Below are positions 38,563 through 48,875 of a DNA stretch of 64,000 nt, piece after piece. The number at the start of each line of letters is the position of its first letter. Within the stretch, counting starts at the first letter, position 1. The translations under genes and the position numbers were made by a program. A model generated the notes under the pieces. The model saw only the letters and a program-made list of their open reading frames with translations, was not told the DNA's origin and did no database searches. The DNA comes from Artemia franciscana (Eukaryota; Arthropoda; Branchiopoda; Anostraca; Artemiidae), in assembly GCF_032884065.1 (NCBI RefSeq), contig NC_088866.1, positions 32,221,519-32,285,518 of the forward strand, in the 5' to 3' direction.

Positions 38563-38565
<3 letters not shown>
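37267..38565 (-). mobile_element. Non-autonomous Helitron D, 1299 bp
   Basis: CTAG at 37267 and the 5' end at 38565. It shows a deletion junction (GTCAGGTTATCCCCCTG near 37515) shared with Helitron H on the other strand (GGGGGATAACCTGAC near 42890), so D and H form one subfamily. The 18-bp CRE palindrome is at about 38485-38502. Confidence 0.88.

Positions 38566-38632
<67 letters not shown>
38566..38632. repeat. (TA)n microsatellite
   Basis: TA repeat between Helitron D and repeat X. Confidence 0.95.
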
Positions 38633-38635
<3 letters not shown>

Positions 38636-39202
38636 TTTGCAATGTGTTAATACTTGTGATTTGGTAAATTTTATCATATTTAGTTTACCTATTGTTGCTA
38701 AAAAGAGGGATATATTAACAGGATAAGCTTGTTTTGGTGTTGCTTGGTTGTTTTACATTTGCTGTTTTTTTTCATAGGCATGTATTTTGGGGGTGATACC
38801 TGACACAGGGATGCCATGGATATTCTGTGGTAGCCACAACACTTGGCTGGGTAGAGAATTTAAAGTGGCGAAACCCTATAGGTCAGTGTATTCTCCTGAT
38901 GAGCCCTTGTGTTGGGTTGTTGCCTCTGAATTATTTGTCTTTATTATTTTTTCTATTGTTTGGTAAATGACGACTTATACTTATTGACAACATGATTGCC
39001 TGTCCATGGATTATTCTTTATGGTTGATTGTGTTGGGCTATGCTGTTTGACCTATGTGATCGTATGGATGAGTAGGGTTAAGGCCTCATTCAAGTGCTGG
39101 TCTATATTAATCACTAATTTAGGAAAACAGTCTTCCTTTTCTCCTTCTGTCTCTTTTTTTTTTATGTGTTTGTTCTGTTGCATTAGTGATTTTTTCTTTT
39201 CA

Positions 39203-39204
<2 letters not shown>
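38633..39204 (+). repeat. Dispersed repeat X, right copy of the inverted pair
   Basis: Reverse complement of 33108-33760, including TGGCTGGGTAGAGAATTTAA, GTGTATTCTCCTGATGAGCCC and GGTTAAGGCCTCATTCAAG. The T run opposite (A)83 is only about 10 long. Followed by (TA)n to 39287. Confidence 0.9.
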
Positions 39205-39290
<86 letters not shown>

Positions 39291-39450
39291 ATATATATAA
39301 AAATAAGTTGTCTGTCTGTCTGTCTGTGGATCAGGTGACGTCATGTTTCTGTGTTGACTGACGTCATGAAATTAGTTGTCGTCATTTTTGCTATGACGGT
39401 GACGTCATTAAAGATATTTAAGACATATATGTTCACGTAGAAATCTATTA

Positions 39451-39804
39451 ATGTTTAAGTTTAAAATGACTGATGAACTTACAATGGCAAAAGCCGATGA
39501 AGATGCTCAAAGAGTCTATGCCAAAAAACTTGCTGCTGATAGAGAAAGTCAGAAAAGAAAGCGTGCCGAGGAATCAAAAGAACAGCAAGGAAACAGGCCT
39601 GAGGCTAAAGAACGCAAAACCGCGCAGTTAGATGAAGATCCACCTGGACAGCGAGAGTCAAAACATATCAAAACTGAAAATGATAGCGATGATGATTGGG
39701 TTTGGGATTTTGACTTGGATAAGGTCATCAATGCCTACCAGATTTTAGTTAAAAAAAAAACAAAGGTTCGGCGATATGTATTTCATAGTGAAGCTGAAAA
39801 ATAA
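39451..39804 (+). CDS. Small Helitron-borne ORF (copy in F)
   Basis: Starts MFKFKMTDELTMAKADEDAQ, continues with RVYAKKLAADRESQKRKRAE and ends with an acidic segment (NDSDDDWVWDFDLDKVINAYQ), then a lysine run. After the A-rich run the frame is variable among copies. Closest to 53614-53988. Same interpretation as the minus-strand copy at 34735. Confidence 0.5.
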   Translation: MFKFKMTDELTMAKADEDAQRVYAKKLAADRESQKRKRAEESKEQQGNRPEAKERKTAQLDEDPPGQRESKHIKTENDSDDDWVWDFDLDKVINAYQILVKKKTKVRRYVFHSEAEK

Positions 39805-40238
39805 AGAAGAAAAAGAAAACTGAAAAAAGAAAAAATGTAAAAAACATGACGACCGGGACACAGGGAATATAAATGACGACCAGGACACGCTGAAAAATAA
39901 AGAAGAAAAAGAAAACTGAAAAAAGAAAAAATGTAAAAAACTAAAAAATACTAAAAAGAAAAAACACTCAAAGAGAAATTACAGACCGGGACAGAGGGAA
40001 TATAAATAACGACCGGGATACTCAAAGAGAAATTACAGACTGGGATACCGGGACACAAATGACGACCGGGACACAGGGAATATAAATGACGACCAGGACA
40101 CAGGTATTTAAGAATATCGTTCAAAGACAAATTTTTAATTGTAAGAAGACCGTTGAAAGAGAAATTTCTAATTGTAAAATGACTGAAGAACCTACAATGG
40201 CAACACCCGAGGAAGCTGTTAAAAACGAATGTATTCAA

Positions 40239-40319
40239 GCCGAAGTAGCTGAGTTGGTAAAGCGTTATGTTTCAGGTTCTAGGTCCGAGAGGCTCCAGGT
40301 TTGAACCTTGGCTTTAGCA
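40239..40319 (+). tRNA. tRNA-like sequence (probably a pseudogene or SINE head) inside a Helitron
   Basis: GCCGAAG at the 5' side pairs with CTTTAGC at the 3' side (one mismatch, one wobble). The D-arm and A box read TAGCTGAGTTGGTAAAGC. The T-arm CCAGG-TTTGAAC-CTTGG fits a B box. A long variable arm is possible, but the anticodon stem pairs poorly, so an isotype cannot be named and function is doubtful. A 5'-truncated copy is at 47547-47608. Confidence 0.4.
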
Positions 40320-40379
40320 TTAATACAAAAGAAGAAAAAAACTAAAAAAGGTAAAAACTACAAAAAAACTAAAAAGAAA

Positions 40380-40471
<92 letters not shown>

Positions 40472-40743
40472 TCTTCTATATATATAAAAATAAGTTGTCT
40501 GTCTCTGTAACGATGACTCTGGTCAAACATTTTCAGATCAATTGCTGGCAATTGGAAACGGAAAGCTCCCAGTAGTGGGAAATTCGTAATTTTTACGTAG
40601 TTTGAAACACATATATAAATCTATCTATATTCACAGGTGGGACACAGGGACACAACTACAATGGCGCGTAACTAATATGGCGCGTAACGACTTACGCTCG
40701 CGGGGGGGCTTGGGGGGGCGCGAAGCGCCCCACCAACAGCTAG
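40472..40743 (+). mobile_element. Mini-Helitron, 272 bp
   Basis: It starts TCTTCTATATATATAAAAA after an A. It carries a 60-base fragment of the helicase coding region (ACTCTGGTCAAACATTTTCAG onwards) fused to the Rep 3' end and tail, and ends CAACAGCTAG before T. The last hairpin is shortened relative to 56748-57069, its closest relative. Confidence 0.8.
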
Positions 40744-41582
40744 TATATATATAAATAAGTTGTTTGTTTGTGTGTGTGTGTTGACTGACGTCATGTTTGT
40801 GTGTCGACTGACGTCATTGTAAGTATTGAGCATTATGCCGTCATGAAGTTGTTTGTCGACTGACATCATGTTTGTTGACTGACGAAATTACAGACCAGGA
40901 CACCAATGACGACCGGGACACTAAAAGAGAAATTACAGACTGGTACACCCGGACACAGAGACACAACTACAACGGGGACGCCGGGGGGCACAGGGGGATA
41001 TATAAATGATGACCGGAACACAGGGAATGTTCGATTAGCAATCACCATCAACAAAGCTCAAGGGCAATCATTAAAATAATGAGGTATAGATCTGAATACG
41101 GATTGTTTTTCCAATGGACAACTGGGACACAACTGACGACCAGGACACAGGGAATATAAATGACAACCGGGATACCCAAAGAGAAATTACAGACCGGGAC
41201 ACAGGGAATATAAATGATGACCCGGACACTCAAAGAGAAATTACAGACTGGGACACAAATGACGACCGGGACACAGGGACACAACTACAACGGGGACGCC
41301 GGGGGCACAGGGGGGATATATAAATGACGACGGGGACACAGGGAATGTTCGATTAGCAATCACCATCAACAAAGCTCAAGGGCAATCATAAGAATAATGA
41401 GGTATAGATCTGAATACGGATCGTTTTTCCCATAGACAAATGGCGACCGGGACACAGGTATTGTTTTTCCCCATGGACAATTATATGTTGCATGTTTAAG
41501 AGTTGGTAAACCTGACAATCTATTTATATGCACAGACAATGGGACAGCGAAGAATGTTGTATATTCGCAAGATATCTATATA
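40744..41582 (+). mobile_element. Helitron G, truncated (no CTAG end)
   Basis: It begins with the 5'-like TATATATATAAATAAGTTG and two TGACGTCA sites. Minisatellite and two copies of the helicase motif fragment follow (ATTAGCAATCACCATCAACAAAGCTCAAGG near 41033 and 41351). It ends in the Rep 3' coding fragment (41470-41570), where Helitron H begins. Confidence 0.7.
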
Positions 41583-43138
41583 TCTATATATATAAAAATA
41601 AGTTGTCTGTGGATGGATGGATGGATGGATGTGTGGATGGATGTGTCAGGTGACGTCACCTGAAAAAACTGGATTAGGTGACGTCAAAACTGAAAAAACT
41701 AAAAAAAGGCAAAAACTACAAAAAAAACTAAAAACTAATAAAAAAAATAAAAAAGCTAAAAAACTAAAAAAACTATAAAGGTAAAAACCAATAAAAAACT
41801 AAAAAAAAAACTGAAAAAACTAAAAAAAGGCAAAAACTACAAAAAAAACTAAAAACTAATAAAAAAAGTAAAAAAGCTAAAAAACTAAAAAAACTAAAAA
41901 AACTAAAAAAAGGTAAAAAACTAAAAAAAATAAAAAATAAAAAAAAACTAAAAAAAAGGAAAAAACTGAAAAATAAGCTAAAATAAAGGTAAAAACCAAT
42001 AAAAAACTAAAAAAAAAAAGGAAAAAACTAATAAATGACGACACTCAAAGAGAAAGCGACCAGGACAAAAAACTAAAAAAAAAGGCAAAAACTACAAAAA
42101 AACTAAAAACTAATAAAAAAAATAAAAAAGCTAAAAAACTAAAAAAACTAAAAAAAGGTAAAAAACTAAAAAAACTAAAAACTAAAAAAAAACTAAAAAA
42201 GGTAAAAACTAAAAGAACTAAAAAAGAAAAAAATAAATGACGACACTCAAAGAGAAAGCGACCAGGACAAAAGGAATGTTCGATTAGCAATCAACAAAGC
42301 ACCGGGACACAGGGAGTATAAATGACGACCAGGACACAAGTAAAAAAAAAAATTAACAAAACTAAAAAGAAGGTAAAAACTACAAAAAAACTAAAAGAAA
42401 AAAAAACTAAAAACTAATAAAAAAACTAAAAAATCTAAAAATCTAAATAAACTAAAAAAGAAAAAAAAAGGAAAAAAATAAAGGAGAAAAACAAAACTAA
42501 AAAACGAATGTATATACAGACCGGTACACCGGGATACAAATGACGACCGGGACACAGGGAATATAAATAACGACCGGGACACAGGGACACAACTACAACG
42601 GGGACACCGGGGGAAACAGGGGGATATAAATGACGACCGGGACAAAAAACTAAAAAGAAATAAAACTAAAAACTAATAAAAAAAACTAAAAAATCTAAAA
42701 ATCTAAATAAGCTAAAAAGAAAAAAAAAGGAAAAAAATAAAGGAGAAAAACAAAACTAAAAAACGAATGTATATACAGACCGGGACACCGGGATACAAAT
42801 GATGACCGGGACGCGGGACACAGGGAATATAAATGACGACCGGGACACAGGACACAACTACAACGGGGACACCGGGGGAAACAGGGGGATAACCTGACAA
42901 CTATTTATATGCAAAGACAATGGGACAGCAAAGAATGTTGTATATCGCAAGTTTTACGTAGTTAAAACCATATATATATATATATCTATATTCACAGGTG
43001 GGACATAGGGACACAACTACAATGGCGCGTAACTATTATGGCGCGTAACGACTTACGCGCGCGGGGGGGCTTGGGGGGGCGCGAAGCGCCCCCACCAACT
43101 AGGTGTTGGGGTGGCGCGAAGCGCCACCCAACAGCTAG
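41583..43138 (+). mobile_element. Non-autonomous Helitron H, 1556 bp
   Basis: TC end at 41583 after A; hairpins and CTAG at 43135-43138 before T. A/C-rich tracts (42000-42290 and elsewhere), minisatellite blocks, and the CRE palindrome near 41650. Shares the deletion junction with D but retains an extra minisatellite block (about 42650-42870). Confidence 0.88.
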
Positions 43139-43306
43139 TAAATTTATAATACCTACCCTCAAACTAAGTATTTTCAGTCGACTGGTCTCATCCTTTTTCC
43201 TGTGTCTTATATCGTGCTTAAAGTCCTTCTCAACTTATGTTTGTGTTTTCTTTTGGAAACGGGATATATATTTCGTATCTCAAGGTAAAAAGAAAAAAAG
43301 GTAAAG
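43139..43306. other. Unique sequence between Helitron H and a SINE fragment
   Basis: Nothing recognised. Confidence 0.4.
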
Positions 43307-43510
43307 GATACGGCATTAGACTTTACAGTCCGTACCGGCGGTGTTGATCTGCGTTTCTTGGCCCTTCAGCCAGGAAGTGCAATGGGAGGTTGGGGGCCAG
43401 CCATCCTGTGCTTTCGCACACCCTTCCTGTTTTCGCACACCCTTCCTGGTACTCTGGCACTATCTCAAGGTACTCTTATCTGTCGAGATACTCGTATCTC
43501 AGACGCGGCT
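43307..43510 (-). mobile_element. SINE fragment, body only, same family as 383-667
   Basis: Matches the body of the first SINE: CATTAGACTTTACAG, GGCCCTTCAGCCAGGAAGTGCAATGG, CCAGCCATCCTGTGCTTTCGCA (in pieces). The ACACCCTTCCTG segment is duplicated in tandem. No clear polymerase III boxes remain on the 5' side. Confidence 0.7.
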
Positions 43511-43652
43511 GATTTGTCAGACTGTGGCTAAACTTGTATGATGTACGACGATTTAGTCTTAAGTGGGAAAGGTATGTATTGTGAAATGAACTAGTGGCTT
43601 AACTTGTTAGGAGTTTTAGAGACTACCGTGCCATTTTACTGAATATTAGACG

Positions 43653-44419
43653 CTAGAACCGGGCGACCGAGCTTCGCTCGGCAGAAGGAAAGACATTTCT
43701 TTGCATATTTATACCGACCAGTTATTCTGTACTAACGACAATCAAATTAAATTGTAATATGCTTTTTCAAATATTTAGTACGCATACTTATCTTCTGCAA
43801 AATTCATTGTAACTTTTCCAATTACTTTGTTAGGCATAAGTTCACGAAGAAAGGATGAAAACGAGGACAAAAACTCATATGTGACGTCAATCATATGAAA
43901 AATAATCAGTGGTCCTGTTTTTCAATTAAACAGAAAAAAGGAGACATCATTGATTCCCTTGCAAAAAACTAATTTCCCTGTTATACAAAACAAGAGTAGA
44001 TAACCAGGAAAGTTGTGAAAACAGTTAATAACACTGGGAATACAACCTAACCCGATATTTTGGCTATTTATGCAACAGATCGTTATATCTCAAGATTGAG
44101 AATTGTAATTCGCCTTTATGATGTTTTGGGCTATTGAGAACCTAATGGTGCTGTTTTATTTCGGTCTGACACCATTTTTCTGAGATTTTAGTCCATTTTT
44201 AGAAATTTCCGTAAGTTTTAGCTATAAACTTTAACTAATAAGATTGCCGGAATTACAGTTACCATTCCCGAATCACCTTCACATTCTTCTTCTCTTGATA
44301 GTTTTTTTTAAACATGTCTTAAAATTTTCGGTTACTATGGGCTAGAGTTGGTTCTTTAATAGGTTGCATCTGATGTTGCAATAGTAATATGTTTTAAAAT
44401 ACCTTATTCTACTTTGGAA
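43653..44419 (-). other. Possible 3' end of a different Helitron family, then unique sequence
   Basis: On the minus strand 43653-43690 reads GCCGAGCGAAGCTCGG (hairpin) followed by TCGCCCGGTTCTAG, which has the hairpin-then-CTAG layout of a Helitron 3' end. No matching 5' end could be fixed. The remainder (43690-44419) is unique AT-rich sequence without a gene. Confidence 0.3.
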
Positions 44420-46284
44420 TCTATATATATAAAAATAAGTTGTCTGTGGATGGATGGATGGATGTGTCAGGTGACGTCACCTGAAAAAACTGGATTAGGT
44501 GACGTCAAAACTGAAAAAACTAAAAAAAGGCAAAAACTACAAAAAAACTAAAAACTAATAAAAAAAATAAAAAAGCTAAAAAACTAAAAAAACTATAAAG
44601 GTAAAAACCAATAAAAAACTAAAAAAAAACTGAAAAAACTAAAAAAAGGCAAAAACTACAAAAAAACTAAAAACTAATAAAAAAAGTAAAAAGCTAAAAA
44701 ACTAAAAAACTAAAAAAAGGTAAAAAACTAAAAAAAATAAAAAATAAAAAAAACTAAAAAAAAGGAAAAAACTGAAAAATAAGCTAAAATAAAGGTAAAA
44801 ACCAATAAAAAACTAAAAAAAAAAAGGAAAAAACTAATAAATGACGACACTCAAAGAGAAAAAAAAGGCAAAAACTACAAAAAAAACTAAAAACTAATAA
44901 AAAAAATAAAAAAGCTAAAAACTAAAAAAACTAAAAAAAGGCAAAAACTACAAAAAAAACTAAAAACTAATAAAAAAGCTAAAAAACTAAAAAACTAAAA
45001 AAAGGCAAAAACTACAAAAAAACTAAAAACTAATAAAAAAAATAAAAAAGCTAAAAAACTAAAAAAAACTAAAAAAACTAAAAAAAGGTAAAAAACTAAA
45101 AAAACTAAAAACTAAAAAAAACTAAAAAAGGTAAAAACTAAAGAACTAAAAAAGAAAAAAATAAATGACGACACTCAAAGAGAAAGCGACCAGGACAAAA
45201 GGAATGTTCGATTAGCAATCACAAAGCACCGGACACAGGGAGTATAAATGACGACCCGGGGGAAAAAGGGGGATATAAATGACGACCGGGACAAAAAAAC
45301 TAAAAAGAAAAAAAAACTAAAAACTAATAAAAAAACTAAAAAATCTAAAAATCTAAATAAGCTAAAAAAGAAAAAAAAAGGAAAAAAATAAAGGAGAAGA
45401 ACAAAACTAAAAAACGAATGTATATACAGACCGGGACACCGGGATACAAATGACGACCGGGACCCGGGACACAGGGAATATAAATGACGACCGGGACACA
45501 GGGACACAACTCCGGTACACCGGGATACAAATGACGACCGGGACACAGGGAATATAAATGACGACCGGGACACAGGGACACAACTACAACGGGGACACCG
45601 GGGGAAACAGGGGATATAAATGACGACCGGGACAAAAAACTAAAAAGAAAAAAAACTAAAAACTAATAAAAAAACTAAAAATCTAAAAATCTAAATAAGC
45701 TAAAAAAGAAAAAAAAGGAAAAAAATAAAGGAGAAAAACAAAACTAAAAAACGAATGTATATACAGACCGGGACACCGGGATACCAATGACGACCGGGAC
45801 CCGGGACACAGGGAATATAAATGACGACCGGGACACAGGGACACAACTACAACGGGGACACCGGGGGAAACAGGGGGATGTAAATGACGACCGGGACACC
45901 GGGACAGGGAATGGTCGATTAGCAATCACCATCAACAAAGCTCAAGGGCAATCATTAGAATCATGAGGTATAGATCTGAATACAGATTGTTTTCCCATGG
46001 ACCATTATATGTTGCATGTTCAAGAGTCGGTAAACCTGACAATCTATTTATATGCAAAGACAATGGGACAGCAAAGAATGTTGTATATTCGCAAGTTTTA
46101 CGTAGTTAAAACCATATATATATATCTATCTATATTCACAGGTGGGACATAGGGACACAACTACAATGGCGCGTAACTATTATGGCGCGTAACGACTTAC
46201 GCGCGCGGGGGGGCTTGGGGGGGGCGCGAAGCGCCCCCACCAACTAGGTGTTGGGGTGGCGCGAAGCGCCACCCCAACAGCTAG
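44420..46284 (+). mobile_element. Non-autonomous Helitron I, 1865 bp
   Basis: TC end at 44420 after GGAA; CTAG at 46281-46284 before TAAG. Same A/C-rich and minisatellite content as A, C and H, plus the Rep 3' fragment at 45905-46110. Unlike most copies, its left flank is not (TA)n. Confidence 0.9.
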
Positions 46285-47259
<975 letters not shown>

Positions 47260-47663
47260 CTTCAAAGGTTCAGCGATATGTATTTCATAGTGAAGCTGAA
47301 AAATAAAGAAGAAAAAGAAAACTGAAAAAAGAAAAAATATAAAAAACTAAAAAATGCTAAAAAGAAAAAACACTCAAAGAGAAATTACAGACCGGGACAC
47401 AAATGACGACCGGGACAGAGGGAATATAAATAACGACCGGGACATTCAAAGAGAAATTACAGACTGGGATACCGGGACACAAATGACGACCGGGACACAG
47501 GGAATATAAATGACGACCAGGACACAGGTATTTAAGAATATCGTTCAAAGCGTTATGTTTCAGGTTCTAGGTCCGAGAGGCTCCAGGTTTGAACCTTGGC
47601 CTTAGCATTAATACAAAAGAAGAAAAAAACTAAAAAAGGTAAAAACTACAAAAAACTAAAAAG

Positions 47664-47740
<77 letters not shown>

Positions 47741-47741
47741 A
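47260..47741 (+). mobile_element. Helitron fragment K
   Basis: Begins inside the 3' end of the small-ORF region (TATTTCATAGTGAAGCTGAA). It holds a minisatellite and a truncated tRNA-like piece (47547-47608), and ends in (TA)n (47669-47741). Both Helitron ends are missing. Confidence 0.7.
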
Positions 47742-47809
47742 TCTATATATATAAAAATAAGTTGTCTGTCTGTGGATGTGTGGATGGATGTGTGGATGGA
47801 TGTGTCAGG

Positions 47810-48002
47810 TGACGTCATGTTTCGGCTGACGTCATGAAATTAGTTGCCGTCATTTTTGCTTTGAAGGTGACGTCATTCAAGTTATATAAGACATATGTTC
47901 GCCGTCATGTTTCGGCTGACGTCATGAAATTAGCTGCCATCATTTTTGCTTTGAAGGCATCATTTTTGCTTTGAAGGCGTGACGTCATTCAAGTTATATA
48001 AG
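47810..48002 (+). promoter_or_regulatory. Putative Helitron promoter: five CRE-like sites and two TATA words
   Basis: The palindrome TGACGTCA occurs at 47810-47817, 47827-47834, 47868-47875, 47917-47924 and 47980-47987. TATATAAG occurs at 47883-47890 and 47995-48002, the second 27 bases before the ATG at 48029. The block GGCTGACGTCATGAAATTAG...TATATAAGAC is duplicated in tandem. TGACGTCA is the known CREB/ATF site; its use here is inferred. The other Helitrons keep one or more of these sites next to their 5' ends. Confidence 0.5.
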
Positions 48003-48028
48003 ACGGATGTTCATGTAGAATTCTATTA

Positions 48029-48875
48029 ATGCTTAAGTTTATAATGACTGATGAAGATGCTCAAGAGTCTATGCCAGAAAACTTGCTGGTGATAGAGAAA
48101 GTCAGAAAAGAAAGCGTGCCGAGGAACTACCAGAGCAACGCGAAAGCAGACTTGCTGCTAAAAGAGAAAGTGAAAAAAGAAAGCATGCCGAGGAACTACC
48201 AGAACAACGCAGAAGCAGACTTGCTGCTAAAAGAGAATGTGAAAAAAGAAAGCATGCCGAGGAACTACCAGAGCAACGCAGAAGCAGACTTGCTGCTAAA
48301 AGAGAATGTGAAAAAAGAAAGCATGCCGAGGAACTACCAGAGCAACGCGAAAGCAGACTTGCTGCTAAAAGAGAAAGTGAAAAAAGAAAGCATGCCGAGG
48401 AACTACCAGAGCAACGCAGAAGCAGACTTGCTGCTAAAAGAGAATGTGAAAAAAGAAAGCATGCCGAGGAACTACCAGAGCAACGCAGAAGCAGACTTGC
48501 TGCTAAAAGAGAATGTGAAAAAAGAAAGCATGCCGAGGAACTACCAGAGCAACGCGAAAGCAGACTTGCTGCTAAAAGAGAAAGTGAAAAAAGAAAGCAT
48601 GCCGAGGAACTACCAGAGCAACGCAGAAGCAGACTTGCTGCTAAAACAGAATGTGAAAAAAGAAGGCGGGCCGAGGAATTACAAGAACAGCAAGAAATCA
48701 GGCTTGCTGCTGATAGAGAAAGTAAGAAAAGAAAGCGTGCCGAGGAATCAAAGACCAGCAGGAAATCAGGCTTGCTGCTGATAGAGAATGTAAGAAAAGA
48801 AAGCGTGCCGAGGAATCAGAGCAATCTGAAAGTTATCGCCTGGCATTCAGGTACAACCCAGTCGATGATTATAGC
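48029..48875 (+). pseudogene. N-terminal charged repeat region of Helitron Rep, two frameshifts
   Basis: It starts MLKFIMTDEDAQ at 48029, then loses one A relative to the small-ORF copies (GCTCAAGAG against GCTCAAAGAG, near 48061). The rest of the intended reading (KLAGDRESQKRKRAEELPEQ, then units RLAAKRECEKRKHAEELPEQ) is therefore in another frame. A second one-base loss near 48750 moves back to the frame that runs through SEQSESYRLAFRYNPVDDYS into the main ORF. About eight 69-bp units, each 23 codons, form a lysine/arginine/glutamate-rich probable helical region. The frame apparently open from 48029 to 48781 in this stretch is an out-of-frame reading of the same repeats. Confidence 0.7.

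Larger units (their letters stand above)
39288..40471 (+). mobile_element. Helitron F, 5' portion, plus strand
   Basis: The 5' end is TCTATATATATAAAAA at 39288, preceded by (TA)n. TGACGTCA words follow at about 39340-39410, then the small ORF, a minisatellite block (39840-40110) and a tRNA-like piece (40239-40319). It ends in (TA)n (40381-40471) with no CTAG end of its own, unless the 3' end of the mini-Helitron at 40472-40743 serves it. Confidence 0.75.

Noticed and set aside
48029-48781. 250-codon frame with repeats KEKVKKESMPRNYQSNAEAD
   Set aside because: Out-of-frame reading of the 69-bp Rep repeats. The intended frame (RLAAKRECEKRKHAEELPEQ) agrees with related copies and leads into the Rep ORF.
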